This document shows, in pieces, positions 7,803 through 16,605 of a DNA stretch of 64,000 bases; within the stretch, counting starts at the first letter, position 1, and each line of letters begins with the position of its first letter. The position numbers and the translations under genes are program-made. The notes below the pieces were generated by a model. It had not been told where the DNA came from, searched no databases, and saw only the letters and a program-made list of their open reading frames with translations. Origin of the DNA: Coliplasma sp045538555 (GTDB taxonomy: Bacteria; Bacillota; Clostridia; Oscillospirales; CAG-382); contig JAZSRP010000004.1 in assembly GCA_045538555.1 (NCBI GenBank), forward strand, positions 95,205-159,204. Reading direction: 5' to 3'.

Positions 7803-7861
7803 TGTAAAAGCTACGAAAAAGATATTTTTGACGTTTTTGCGTATGAATTTGAACTCTTACA

Positions 7862-8036
7862 GAAAATGAAATCCTTGCTGACGCAAGGATGAAATCAGCT
7901 AACGCTGATGAAATCTTCGGCTTTGCCCCAGATGAAATTAAATCCACCCATCCGCCGTCGAGGCGGATTTCACCCAACGAAGTTGGATTTCATCGTCGAA
8001 GGCGATTTCACCCACCCGCAAGGGTGGATTTAGTTG
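7862..8036. repeat. Hairpin-array repeat, copy 2 (inverted relative to copy 1)
   Basis: Stem-loops spaced by GATGAAATC, then a 103-base module (7934-8036) bounded by GAAATTAAATCCACCC and GGGTGGATTTAGTTG. Its reverse complement lines up with 6677-6777 along the whole backbone, but several stems differ in sequence while keeping pairing: CGCC-ttc-GaCG for CATC-ttc-GATG, and CCAAC-ttc-GTTGG for CCCC-tac-GGGG. Confidence 0.8.
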
Positions 8037-8067
8037 AAAAAAGCACCGACAAAGTCGATGCTTTTTT
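8037..8067 (-). terminator. Terminator of tRNA-Ser(GGA)
   Basis: Minus-strand hairpin AAAAAAGCATCGAC-ttt-GTCGGTGCTTTTTT just past the tRNA. Confidence 0.85.
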
Positions 8068-8068
8068 C

Positions 8069-8160
8069 TGGCGGAGAAGGAGGGATTCGAACCCTCGAGG
8101 CGCTATTAACGCCTACACGATTTCCAGTCGTGCGCCCTCGACCAGCTAAGCGACTTCTCC
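8069..8160 (-). tRNA. tRNA-Ser (anticodon GGA)
   Basis: 92 bases including CCA. Acceptor GGAGAAG/CTTCTCC with discriminator G, anticodon stem CACGA/TCGTG with loop CTGGAAA, a long class II variable arm (GGCGTTAATAGCGCC) and T-arm GAGGGTTCGAATCCCTC. Confidence 0.95.
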
Positions 8161-8400
8161 GTATCGAAAATAATATATTTTATTCTGCGCCGTGTCTCAC
8201 AGCGCAAGCGTTATTATATCACATGTTTTTTTGATTGTCAACAAAAAATTGCACTTTTTTGTTTTATTGTTTTTTTGGCAAAAAAAGCGATAAATACCGA
8301 TATATATAATTAGGAACAAACATAATATGGACAATGAGGATATTTTCTTTGATTTGGCGGAAATTTACAGATAAAAAATCAAAATTCGTTTTTTTGCCTA

Positions 8401-8429
8401 TTGCTTTTTTTTGTTTGTTGGTTTATAAT
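8401..8429 (+). promoter_or_regulatory. Promoter of the CBM9-like surface protein
   Basis: TTGCTT (8401-8406), 17 bases, TATAAT (8424-8429). The leader is about 55 bases with AAGGAG at 8476-8481. Confidence 0.65.
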
Positions 8430-8490
8430 GTATAGCGCAAGTGGGATGTATATCCCAAAAACATTTATTTTTTATAAGGAGATCATTTCC

Positions 8491-9981
8491 ATGAAGAAGA
8501 TTGTTACTTTTCTTCTCGTGGCAGCATTGCTCTGTGCAATGTTCGTCATCCCTTCTTCTGCAGGCAACAACCCTGAGCTCGATATCGAGTTTGCAGAGAA
8601 GGCACCTACCATCGACGGCAAAGTAAACGCCGGCGAGTACGTAAGCGCAATTCCCGTTCACAACTTTGATCCCTCCAGCCCGGAGATCAAGGACTATCAG
8701 GAGCACAACACCTATGATGATTGGAGCTTTGAGTTCTACGTATGCTGGACCGAGACCGATCTTTACATGGCATGGGTAGTTGATACTTCCCGCCACGCTC
8801 CTCTTCCCGAGGAGTACTACAACTCCACCGGTGAGATGTGGCAGTATTCCTGCGTTCAGTTCATCCTCACCCCCGGCGTTCCCGATGATTCCAAGCCCGG
8901 CACATACCAGACCGCTCCGTACTCCGGAAACTACCTTGAGGTAGGTCTTGCACTTCAGGCAAACGGCGACAGCTGCAAAGCTTGCTGGTCCACCCCTGTC
9001 GGTGCAGAGGCGCTCACCGTTGCTGACTGGGACTCTGTCACCACAAGAGAAGGCAACACCACCACTTACGAGGTTCGTCTCCCTTGGAACAAGACCGGCG
9101 TTGAGAAGATCGGCGACGGCGCACAGTTTGGTCTGACCTATGCAGTTGCTGCACAGGAGCACTACACCAATGTTGCCCCCGGCATGCTCGAGTGGCCCAA
9201 CGGCGTCCTTGGCGTAAAGAACGCTGACGCTGCTGCAGTTGTTACTCTCACCGGACACGAAGAGATGGAAGTTACCGAGAACACCGTTGAGATTTCCCAG
9301 GCACCTGAGAAGCCCGATGGAACTCTTCCTGAGTCCTACGTTGACGGCACCGTTGCTCTCACCATCGATGAGATTGACACCTCCGTTGCTGCAAACGGCT
9401 CCAGACTCTACACCGATCCCTCCACTATCGGCGAGATGGGTACCGCTTGGTCCGTAGCAGTTCTTCTCAAGCCCGTTGAGGGTGAGGAAGGCCGCTACAC
9501 CGTTGAGGAAGTTCTTCCCGCAGACGGCGCAGAGGACAAAGCATTTGTTACCGAGATCACTGATGGCATGCTTGCTATCACCTTCCACGCAGTTGACGAG
9601 GCAGACGGCTCTGAGGCAGCTGCCCGCAAGACCGCTGCTGCTGCACTTGCAATCGGCACCAAGCTTGAGATGTTTGGTATCGAGGATGGCGAAGTTCTCT
9701 ACGGCAACTCCATGTTCTTTGTAGTTGGCGACGCTACCGGCGACACCTCTGATGTTGTTTCCGGCGAAGAGACCTCTGACGTTTCTGTTGACGACACCAC
9801 CTCTGAGGCAACTTCCACTGCTACCTCCACCGCTACCTCCACTGCTACCTCCACCGCTACCTCCACCGATGCAAGCGATGACGAGGGCGGAATCCCCGTT
9901 TGGGTATGGATTCTCATCGCAGTTGTTGTAGTTGCAGGCGCTGCAGTTGCTGTTATCTTCATCAAGAAGAAGAAAGCATAA
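8491..9981 (+). CDS. Surface-anchored protein with CBM9/DOMON-like domain, probably abundant
   Basis: 496 residues. Signal peptide (about 1-23, ending IPSSAG), then a domain opening with APTIDGKVNAGEY and continuing through FYVCWTETDLYMAW and YEVRLPWNKTGV, the pattern of family-9 carbohydrate-binding (DOMON-like) domains, roughly residues 30-260. A second beta-rich region follows (about 285-420). The C-terminus has a Thr/Ser linker with SEATSTATSTATSTATSTAT-type repeats, one membrane helix (VWVWILIAVVVVAGAAVAVIF) and a KKKKA stop. Codons are very restricted, like those of tuf downstream, suggesting high expression. The 314-residue protein at 41524-42468 has the same plan. The ligand is unknown. 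Confidence 0.75.
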   Translation: MKKIVTFLLVAALLCAMFVIPSSAGNNPELDIEFAEKAPTIDGKVNAGEYVSAIPVHNFDPSSPEIKDYQEHNTYDDWSFEFYVCWTETDLYMAWVVDTSRHAPLPEEYYNSTGEMWQYSCVQFILTPGVPDDSKPGTYQTAPYSGNYLEVGLALQANGDSCKACWSTPVGAEALTVADWDSVTTREGNTTTYEVRLPWNKTGVEKIGDGAQFGLTYAVAAQEHYTNVAPGMLEWPNGVLGVKNADAAAVVTLTGHEEMEVTENTVEISQAPEKPDGTLPESYVDGTVALTIDEIDTSVAANGSRLYTDPSTIGEMGTAWSVAVLLKPVEGEEGRYTVEEVLPADGAEDKAFVTEITDGMLAITFHAVDEADGSEAAARKTAAAALAIGTKLEMFGIEDGEVLYGNSMFFVVGDATGDTSDVVSGEETSDVSVDDTTSEATSTATSTATSTATSTATSTDASDDEGGIPVWVWILIAVVVVAGAAVAVIFIKKKKA

Positions 9982-10024
9982 GCTGACCTCCGAAATATAA
10001 CATTTTTGGCTGATTGAGCTTTTT

Positions 10025-10062
10025 ATCCGCCGGGCCTGAACAGCCCGGCGGATAGTTTTTTT
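10025..10062 (+). terminator. Terminator after the surface protein gene
   Basis: Stem ATCCGCCGGGC/GCCCGGCGGAT with loop ctgaaca and a run of seven T. Confidence 0.9.
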
Positions 10063-10116
10063 ACACACCATCAAAATTACCCATCCAAAAAATCCGCAAA
10101 AAAGGAGTTTTTTGTC

Positions 10117-10605
10117 ATGGCAGACAGAAGAAGCAAAATAAATTATTATCTGGACATCGCCCAAACCGTTACCGAGAGAGGCACCTGTCTCCGCAGGCGG
10201 TTTGGCGCAATTATCGTCAAGGATGACGTGATCGTCTCCACCGGTTATGCCGGTGCGCCCAGAGGCAGAGTGAATTGCTGTGATCTGGGATATTGCCTCC
10301 GAAACAAAATGAACATCCCCCGAGGGGAGAGATATGAGCTTTGCCGTTCTGTGCACGCAGAGGCAAATGCCATCATTGCCGCACCTCGTGACAGAATGCT
10401 GGGTGCGGACCTGTATCTTGCCTGTGTTGATGCCGAGACGGGAGAGCTTGTTCCCGGTACCACCTGTTGCCAGATGTGCAAGCGGCTTGTGATAAACGCA
10501 GGTATCGAGCGTGTTTTCGTGCGTGAAAATTTTGAAGATTATACTGTTTACAACGTTGCCGATTGGATCGAAAACGACGACAGCTTGGGACAGATTGGAT
10601 ATTGA
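10117..10605 (+). CDS. dCMP deaminase family protein (ComEB-like)
   Basis: 162 residues. Zinc deaminase converting dCMP to dUMP in pyrimidine nucleotide metabolism. Zinc-site motifs: HAEANAI (about residues 82-88; His ligand plus Glu general acid) and TTCCQMCKRL (about 112-121; two Cys ligands). The Cys motif is usually P-C-x-x-C; here the Pro is Thr or Cys. AAGGAG precedes ATG 10117. First of four closely packed rightward genes ending with tsaD. Confidence 0.9.
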   Translation: MADRRSKINYYLDIAQTVTERGTCLRRRFGAIIVKDDVIVSTGYAGAPRGRVNCCDLGYCLRNKMNIPRGERYELCRSVHAEANAIIAAPRDRMLGADLYLACVDAETGELVPGTTCCQMCKRLVINAGIERVFVRENFEDYTVYNVADWIENDDSLGQIGY

Positions 10606-10611
10606 TTTTTT

Positions 10612-11274
10612 ATGAAAAAAAGAGTTTTTGTGTTTATTTTGGCATTGTGCTGCTTGTTTGCATCCGGCTGCGGTATCCACAGGGGAAAAGCCACCGATGC
10701 GGGTTTTGTTGACAAAAGAACCGGCGTTGAGTACGTTTTGACCGATTCGCTTGCTTTGTATGCCGTCACAAAGGGTGAGGAATACGTGCAGGTGGGTGAC
10801 GAGACTTATTTTACCGTACTTCATGAGGATGCAAGCCGTTTTTTGTGCATTGAGGACAGTGGAGAGCTTTTGGTTTTCCGCGCCTCTGACGTTGCAGAAC
10901 CCACCGTCTCCTCTTTTGGCGCAATTGCAGCAGGAATTTTTGTGAACAACACCACGTATATCACCAGCTTGTATGCAGATGATGAGTATCTGCCCGAGGA
11001 TAAGCAGGGGCTCAATCCCACACAGGACACTGCGCTGTGCAGATCTATTGCCGCGGCTTTGACTGATCGTGATGCAGAAAACGTGGATCCTGCTTCAATA
11101 ACGGAGGAGGACGTGTATTTTATTCGTCTTTATTCTCAGAGTTATCCCGGACTGTACTATCTTGTGGTATTTTTTGGCGACAACACAGGGAGATATTATC
11201 TGCGTGACCGTGCCAACGGAAAAACCGTTATTTGCCCCCGTGAGGTGGTGGCTCGGATGGTTGGTGAGCAGTGA
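10612..11274 (+). CDS. Lipoprotein of unknown function
   Basis: 220 residues. Signal peptide with lipobox FASGC (Cys20), so the product is exported and lipid-anchored. The body is mixed alpha/beta with no motif I recognise; an aromatic, strand-like stretch (YFIRLYSQSYPGLYYLVVFF) lies near residues 162-181. Seven bases from the deaminase stop and overlapping the next start (TGATG at 11272-11276), so translation is coupled to rimI-tsaD. Ribosome binding site is weak. Confidence 0.7.
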   Translation: MKKRVFVFILALCCLFASGCGIHRGKATDAGFVDKRTGVEYVLTDSLALYAVTKGEEYVQVGDETYFTVLHEDASRFLCIEDSGELLVFRASDVAEPTVSSFGAIAAGIFVNNTTYITSLYADDEYLPEDKQGLNPTQDTALCRSIAAALTDRDAENVDPASITEEDVYFIRLYSQSYPGLYYLVVFFGDNTGRYYLRDRANGKTVICPREVVARMVGEQ

Positions 11275-11708
11275 TGAAATACACTATTCTGCCCCTTTCA
11301 GAGGAGCAGATACGAGGCGCCGGTTTTGTTGAGAGCCAATGTCTTGACACTGCCTGGAGCGAGAGCCAGATCGCAGAGATGATCACCAACAAAAACGCAC
11401 TGTACCTGACTGCGGTTGCCCACGGCCGGGTGTGCGGTATACTGTCCGTATATCTTGTGTGCGGAGAGGGGCAGATCATCAATCTTGCGGTTCTTCCGGA
11501 ACATCGCCGTCACGGTGCGGCGTCCATGCTGATGTGTGAGGCGGAAAGGATGCTTTGTGAGCAAAAAGCAGAGACGGTGACTCTTGAGGTTTCCTGTGAA
11601 AATACGGGAGCCATTGCTTTTTATGAAAAATGGGGGTTTGTCACCGTGGGGACCCGAAAAGGGTTTTATTACGGGACGGATGCTCATATTTTGGAGAAAA
11701 AATTATGA
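11274..11708 (+). CDS. rimI: Ribosomal protein alanine N-acetyltransferase RimI (GNAT)
   Basis: 144 residues. GNAT fold with INLAVLPEHRRHGAASMLM (strand 4 and the acetyl-CoA loop, family form RRxGxA/G) and the late LEVSCENTGAIAFYEKWGF motif typical of RimI. Starts inside the previous stop and ends in an ATGA overlap with tsaD, the common Firmicutes pairing. It would acetylate ribosomal protein S18 and perhaps other N-termini; protein substrates are inferred from the family. Confidence 0.85.
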   Translation: MKYTILPLSEEQIRGAGFVESQCLDTAWSESQIAEMITNKNALYLTAVAHGRVCGILSVYLVCGEGQIINLAVLPEHRRHGAASMLMCEAERMLCEQKAETVTLEVSCENTGAIAFYEKWGFVTVGTRKGFYYGTDAHILEKKL

Positions 11709-12715
11709 AAATACTTGGCATTGAATCTTCCTGTGACGAGACTGCTGCCTCTGTGGTGGAGGACGGTCGAAAGATTCTTTCAAATATCGTTGCTTCTCAG
11801 ACCGACATTCATGCAGTATACGGCGGAGTGGTTCCCGAGATCGCATCACGTGCTCACACGGAGGCCATCTGCGGTGTGGTCGGCTCCGCATTGGAATCCG
11901 CAGAGTGCAAAATGTCCGATATCGACGCCATTGCCGTTACCTATGCTCCGGGGCTTATCGGAGCGCTTCTGACCGGGGTTTCTTTTGCAAAAGGACTTGC
12001 TTTTTCATCGGGAAAGCCCCTTGTTCCCGTGCATCATATCAGAGGACACGTTGCGGCAAACTACGTTGCGTCGCCTGAGCTCAAACCACCTTTTGTGGCA
12101 CTGGTGGTATCCGGAGGACATACGTCGTTGATGCAGGTGGATGATTATACCCGCTATACTCTCATCGGTCAGACACGTGATGATGCGGCAGGAGAGGCGT
12201 TTGACAAATGTGCCAGAGTACTGGGCCTGCCCTATCCCGGCGGTGCGGCAATGGACCGTCTTGCGTCCGTGGGCGATCCGCATAAATATTCATTTTCTAT
12301 CAGCCACGTGTCCGGCTCGGAATACGATTTTTCATTTTCCGGCTTGAAAACCTCTGTCATCAACCTTGTGCACACCGAGGTATCAAGAGGAAGAATAATT
12401 GACGATGCTTTCCGTGCCGATGTTGCGGCGTCCTTTACAAACGCTTTGATTGCTACCATAAAAGACCGTCTGGAAAGGCTTTTTGACAACGGTACAGCCC
12501 AAAATATCGTGCTGGCAGGCGGTGTCGCCGCCAACTCGCACCTGCGCAAAGCCGTTTCCGACACGGCGCAAAAATACGGAAAAACGCTGTATCTTCCCCC
12601 CTTGTCCCTCTGCGGAGATAACGGCGTGATGATCGCATCACAGGGGTACTTTGAGTATGTATCCGGCAACATTTGCGGCATGTCCCTCAATGGTTTTGCC
12701 ACAAAATCTGTGTAA
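11705..12715 (+). CDS. tsaD: tRNA threonylcarbamoyladenosine transferase TsaD
   Basis: 336 residues, standard length. Catalyses transfer of the threonylcarbamoyl group to A37 of ANN-decoding tRNAs with TsaB and TsaE, neither of which is in this window. ASKHA-fold signatures: ILGIESSCDET (3-13), metal-binding HIRGH (111-115), VSGGHTSL and LAGGVAAN, with GDNGVMIA near the C-terminus. Overlaps rimI by four bases (ATGA at 11705). Confidence 0.97.
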   Translation: MKILGIESSCDETAASVVEDGRKILSNIVASQTDIHAVYGGVVPEIASRAHTEAICGVVGSALESAECKMSDIDAIAVTYAPGLIGALLTGVSFAKGLAFSSGKPLVPVHHIRGHVAANYVASPELKPPFVALVVSGGHTSLMQVDDYTRYTLIGQTRDDAAGEAFDKCARVLGLPYPGGAAMDRLASVGDPHKYSFSISHVSGSEYDFSFSGLKTSVINLVHTEVSRGRIIDDAFRADVAASFTNALIATIKDRLERLFDNGTAQNIVLAGGVAANSHLRKAVSDTAQKYGKTLYLPPLSLCGDNGVMIASQGYFEYVSGNICGMSLNGFATKSV

Positions 12716-12730
12716 TGTATAATACATAAT

Positions 12731-12857
12731 GTTTTCCACTTTTGTGGAAAAGGTTGTGGAAAACTTTTGGTTTTCCACCTATGCACAAGCAAAAAACAAG
12801 TAAAATCAAGTAAAATTCCGCTGTCGACGGTGGAAAACTCTGTGGATATGTGGATTT
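12731..12857. promoter_or_regulatory. Cluster of DnaA-box-like 9-mers
   Basis: Seven near-copies of the DnaA box (TTATCCACA; reverse TGTGGATAA) within 127 bases: minus-sense forms at 12732 and 12771, TGTGGAAAA at 12743 and 12755, GGTGGAAAA at 12829, TGTGGATAT at 12841, TGTGGATTT at 12849. The first pairs also form two hairpins (TTTTCCAC-tttt-GTGGAAAA). An AT-rich stretch follows (12858-12905). No dnaA or dnaN is near, so this is not called an origin. Confidence 0.45.
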
Positions 12858-12918
12858 CTTGGTTTCAATAAAGTTATTCGACAATATATTATGTAAACAG
12901 TGTTTATGCAAAACCGCA

Positions 12919-12955
12919 TAAAAAAACAGCTCAAGCGTAAAGCAGGAGCTGTTTT
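12919..12955 (-). terminator. Terminator of the DUF6062-type gene
   Basis: Minus-strand stem AAACAGCTC/GAGCTGTTT with a 13-base loop, then seven T. Confidence 0.8.
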
Positions 12956-12971
12956 GTGCAGAGGGAAAAAA

Positions 12972-13673
12972 TTATTTTTTTGGCAGGGCAGACTCACCGC
13001 CCAAAAATCTGATGGAGCGTTCTACGGAGTCCCGTGAGTTGCCCCAGGGCTCTGCGTCAAAGCGGTAATCAAACTTCTTGGCAAACCAGGACACGTCATC
13101 CTTGAGGGAGGACAGATAGTCACACACCTTTTTGTTGGCAGAGTTGACAATGGCGGTGTAGCCGTCCTTTGACAGTGCTCCCTTTGCCGCCAGCATGAGA
13201 CGGCGGTAATGGGGGAGGCAAAAATAGGGCTTGTCCTCAAATTTTTGGCGGAATTCTTTTTCTTCATCAAAGAGATAGGCGGCAGTGAGAAACATTTTTG
13301 ATATCTTGTCCTCAATGCGGGAGCAGACGTAACAGCTCTCCTCCAATGCCTGTATCCGTGACACGCTTTTTTGGGCTATGTCTCTGGAGAAGATGTTTCC
13401 TGTTTTCAGCTCTTTTTTCAGAGAATCAAGATGGCTTTCAAGAATGAGCGCAAGGCCGAGACGGTTTTTCATCTCAAACATTCTTGAAAAATGGCGGTTG
13501 CAGAACCCCATCTCGTTTGTTGCCTGCCTGATGTCGGGTTCCATCATTGAAGCACCCAAAATTATCTCCAGCTCATCCTGCTCCAATTTTTGAAACAATC
13601 TGCAAAAGGGGCACCCGTCGTCTGTTGATTCAAATGCCTCTGTGACGGGGATAGTGTATATATGTTCCTTCAT
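12972..13673 (-). CDS. DUF6062-type cysteine-motif protein
   Basis: 233 residues, cytosolic, function unknown. Two similar halves, each with a CxxC and a Cys-His element: CPFCRLF then GFCNRHFSRMF in the first; CYVCSRIE then YFCLPHYRRLM in the second. This pattern of paired CxxC and CxxH(F/Y) motifs suggests a duplicated metal- or cluster-binding unit. I recall the family as DUF6062, widespread in Clostridia, but that name is from memory. Start ATG 13673 is used because an upstream GTG falls within the GGAG ribosome binding site. Confidence 0.7.
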   Translation of the reverse strand: MKEHIYTIPVTEAFESTDDGCPFCRLFQKLEQDELEIILGASMMEPDIRQATNEMGFCNRHFSRMFEMKNRLGLALILESHLDSLKKELKTGNIFSRDIAQKSVSRIQALEESCYVCSRIEDKISKMFLTAAYLFDEEKEFRQKFEDKPYFCLPHYRRLMLAAKGALSKDGYTAIVNSANKKVCDYLSSLKDDVSWFAKKFDYRFDAEPWGNSRDSVERSIRFLGGESALPKK

Positions 13674-13738
13674 ATTTGTCACTCCTTTCCTTTATTATAC
13701 AACATTATTATACGATTTACAAGGGCGGTGTCGCTGCT

Positions 13739-14578
13739 GTGGTAAAAAAATTCAAAAACGGAATATTGCTTTGCGGGCACCCCAATTTTGATCCGTTTGT
13801 CTCATTTGAGTGCGGTCAGTGCTTCAGGTTTGAAAAGGAGAGCGACAGCCGGTATCGGTTTGTTGCAAGGGGCAGGGGACTGACGGTTGAAAGAATGGGA
13901 AACGATTGGTTTTTTGACGGTGTGACCGAGGAGGAGTTCCGTACCGTATGGTGGGATTATTTTGATCTGGAACGTGACTACGACGGGGTGATACGGGGAT
14001 TCTCACACAATGAGGTCATATCACGGGCTGCACATGCCTCGGCGGGAATACGTATTTTTCGGCAGGATCCGTGGGAGACTTTGATTTCGTTTATAATATC
14101 TCAAAATAACAACATTCCGCGCATAAAAAAGATCATCGACTCTTTGTGCACGCTGCTTGGTGAAAGGGCGTCTGACGGAACATTTCTTTTTCCCACTCCC
14201 GACGCCATCTGTGAAGCAGGAACAGAAGGACTGGCGCCAATAAAAAGCGGATTTAGGGCAAAATACATATTTGATGCGGCAGAAAAAGTAAAAAGCGGAC
14301 AGTTATCGCTGGAATCTGTGGCAAAGGGCACCTATGAACAGGGGCTTGCCGCTTTGAAAACCGTCAAGGGCGTGGGTGACAAGGTGGCAAACTGCGTGCT
14401 TTTGTTTGGGTTTGGTTTTTTGGATGCTTTTCCCGTGGACGTATGGGTAAAAAAGGTGATCGACAAATATTTTGACGGCAGCTTTGATCCCACCTCTCTT
14501 GGTGGATACGCGGGGATCGCCCAGCAGTATTTGTTTTATTATGAGCGCAGTATTTTGACAGAGGAGGAGAAAAAATGA
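13739..14578 (+). CDS. ogg: 8-oxoguanine DNA glycosylase/AP lyase (OGG family)
   Basis: 279 residues. Bifunctional base-excision repair enzyme for oxidised guanine. The N-terminal OGG_N-like domain (GQCFRFE, about 27-33) precedes the HhH-GPD domain: FIISQNNNIPRIKKII, then the helix-hairpin-helix VKGVGDKVANC with catalytic lysine K215, and PVDVWVKKV with D234. The Lys-Asp spacing of 19 matches human OGG1 (K249/D268). The GTG at 13739 follows AAGGGCGG; the longer frame begins with a poorly supported TTG. Its stop overlaps the next gene (ATGA). Confidence 0.9.
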   Translation: MVKKFKNGILLCGHPNFDPFVSFECGQCFRFEKESDSRYRFVARGRGLTVERMGNDWFFDGVTEEEFRTVWWDYFDLERDYDGVIRGFSHNEVISRAAHASAGIRIFRQDPWETLISFIISQNNNIPRIKKIIDSLCTLLGERASDGTFLFPTPDAICEAGTEGLAPIKSGFRAKYIFDAAEKVKSGQLSLESVAKGTYEQGLAALKTVKGVGDKVANCVLLFGFGFLDAFPVDVWVKKVIDKYFDGSFDPTSLGGYAGIAQQYLFYYERSILTEEEKK

Positions 14579-16605
14579 ACAGGCGCAAAAAAGTGATAAT
14601 TGTTTTTTGTGTTTTGTTTGCGGTGCTGTTGGCAGGGCAGCTTTTTGTACAAAACCGTTTTTCGATTTTCTCGTTCATCGGAGGATATGAAAAAAAGGAA
14701 ATCCCCTTGTCCGCTCTGACGCTGTCAAAGGGAAAGGAATACGGAAGCTTTGTGGGTATGGGGTCGGATTCTACTCTGTCGGTGTATTTTGATGAGCCTG
14801 CAGAGGTTCGGTCACTGTACGTAAAGCACGGTGAGCCGGGATTGAATCAGCGTGAAAGATTTTTTGCCGCAGAGCTGATGTATGAGCTGGAAAAGGTTCC
14901 CGGAAAGCTCTATTCTGCCGGAAAGATCAACTGCTATAACGAGGATGATCTGCAATTCTTGCTCCGTGCGGGCGGGGCTGTGACCCGAATCCTGGTCAAG
15001 CTTGGTGACTGCTCGTCATATAATCTTTCAGCCGTTACCGTAAACGGTGGATTTGGGTTTAGGTTTTCCGCTTCAAAATTCTTTTTGTGGGCATCGCTGC
15101 TTCTGCTGGTGTTTGCTATCGTTTATTTTGAGCTGTACAAAAAGGTTTTTGACCCTCGGTCAAGAGCGCAAAAAAGGGTTTTTGTTCTGCTGGCTGTGAT
15201 TTTGGTTTTGTTTTCCTTTCTTGTATGTGCTGTCAGCATCGAGCGAGACTGGACAGTGGAGTATCCGCTGGAGCGCTCTGTGGATGATTACGGATGTTAT
15301 ATACAGCTTTTTGACGCTTTCAAAAAGGGACAGTGCAATATTGATACGGATTTTGATCTGGAATTGCTTTCAGCCATGAAAAATCCCTATGATTATCACG
15401 AGCGCAAGGAGGTCATGGGTGAGCCCTACGGACCTATCTGGGACAGAGCTTTTTATGATGGAAAGCTGTACTCTTATTTTGGGGCGGCACCGGTGGTATA
15501 TCTGTATTTTCCGTTTTTCTTTTTAACCGGCCGTCTGCCATCCGATGCTCTTGCAGCGGCAATAATTGCAGCGGCAACATGCGTGATGATGCTGATGCTT
15601 TTGTGGGAGCTGTGCCAAAAATACACCTCCCGCCTTCCGTTGTGGCTGATGCTTTTTGCCGGAACGGTGATTCCCTTTGGATCGTTGGTGTTTGTCACTC
15701 AGACAAACGCGAATTTTTATCACATTGCGGTGATGTCCGGAATTTTTTCGGTATGCGGAATGCTTTGGGCTGTGTTCAGGGCCATAAGAACCTGTGACGG
15801 CGTGGCGAGAAAGCTGTTTTTTGCGCTGGCGGGAATTTTTGTGGCGTCAGCCGTTGCATCAAGACCGTCTCATGCCTTGTATGTTGTTATTGCGCTTCCC
15901 GTTCTTTTTGAGGTGTTGAAAAAACACCCATTCGGAACAAGATCGCTGATTGCCGACGTTGCGTCGTTTTGTGTTCCCATGATGATGCTGGGCGGATTGA
16001 TAATGGCATACAACCATGCAAGGTTTGGATCTGTGTTTGATTTTGGAAACAATTATCAGCTGACGCTTACAGACACATCCACCTACAATGCATCCTTGTC
16101 AATGCTGATACCTGCGGTGCTTCATTATTATTTTCAATTTCCGTCTTTCAACGGAACCTTTCCGTATCTGCATCCCTATGTGAGCAATTTTGAGATATAC
16201 GGATCATGGACCTATCTGTACAACTCTATCGGAACCGCATTTCTTCCTGCCACTTGGGGAAACGTGGCCCTTTTGTGCCGCTCACGGGGCGACCTGACAA
16301 AGCGTCTGACGTTCATTTTTGCCATGGTGGCCGCATTTGCGGTTGCTTTTGTGGATATGTGCTTTGGAGGCGTTCATTTGCGGTATGCGGCGGACATCAT
16401 GTTTGTAATGATGATATTTGGCACGTTTTTGCTGCTTTTGTGGGTGGATTCCGTTGCCCGGGAGGGCAAAAAAACGGGATTTGCCTGTACCGCCGTATTT
16501 GTTATTCTGCTGGCGACATTGATGGTGAGCATTCCTCTTGCTCTTGACAACGAGAGGGATATGATAATGAAATACCATGCGGACGTTTATCGCTGGTTGA
16601 TGTAA
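14575..16605 (+). CDS. Large polytopic membrane protein, GT-C glycosyltransferase-like
   Basis: 676 residues. One N-terminal helix (about 6-24), an extracytoplasmic beta-like region (about 35-160), then about ten further hydrophobic spans to the C-terminus. A polar loop after the third span contains ERDWTVEYPLERS and EPYGPIWDRAFYDGKLYSYF, resembling the acidic first loop of GT-C enzymes (PMT/ArnT-like), which use lipid-linked sugars. I could not identify a definite family. Translationally coupled to ogg by an ATGA overlap, though a functional link is not obvious. Confidence 0.65.
   Translation: MNRRKKVIIVFCVLFAVLLAGQLFVQNRFSIFSFIGGYEKKEIPLSALTLSKGKEYGSFVGMGSDSTLSVYFDEPAEVRSLYVKHGEPGLNQRERFFAAELMYELEKVPGKLYSAGKINCYNEDDLQFLLRAGGAVTRILVKLGDCSSYNLSAVTVNGGFGFRFSASKFFLWASLLLLVFAIVYFELYKKVFDPRSRAQKRVFVLLAVILVLFSFLVCAVSIERDWTVEYPLERSVDDYGCYIQLFDAFKKGQCNIDTDFDLELLSAMKNPYDYHERKEVMGEPYGPIWDRAFYDGKLYSYFGAAPVVYLYFPFFFLTGRLPSDALAAAIIAAATCVMMLMLLWELCQKYTSRLPLWLMLFAGTVIPFGSLVFVTQTNANFYHIAVMSGIFSVCGMLWAVFRAIRTCDGVARKLFFALAGIFVASAVASRPSHALYVVIALPVLFEVLKKHPFGTRSLIADVASFCVPMMMLGGLIMAYNHARFGSVFDFGNNYQLTLTDTSTYNASLSMLIPAVLHYYFQFPSFNGTFPYLHPYVSNFEIYGSWTYLYNSIGTAFLPATWGNVALLCRSRGDLTKRLTFIFAMVAAFAVAFVDMCFGGVHLRYAADIMFVMMIFGTFLLLLWVDSVAREGKKTGFACTAVFVILLATLMVSIPLALDNERDMIMKYHADVYRWLM

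Noticed and set aside
8398..10824. 808-codon open frame on the minus strand
   Set aside because: It is the antisense shadow of the surface protein, dCMP deaminase and lipoprotein genes; the plus-strand genes have promoters, ribosome sites and family motifs.
12731..12905. Chromosomal origin oriC
   Set aside because: No dnaA, dnaN, rpmH or similar genes are near and gene orientation does not switch here; kept only as a DnaA-box-like cluster.
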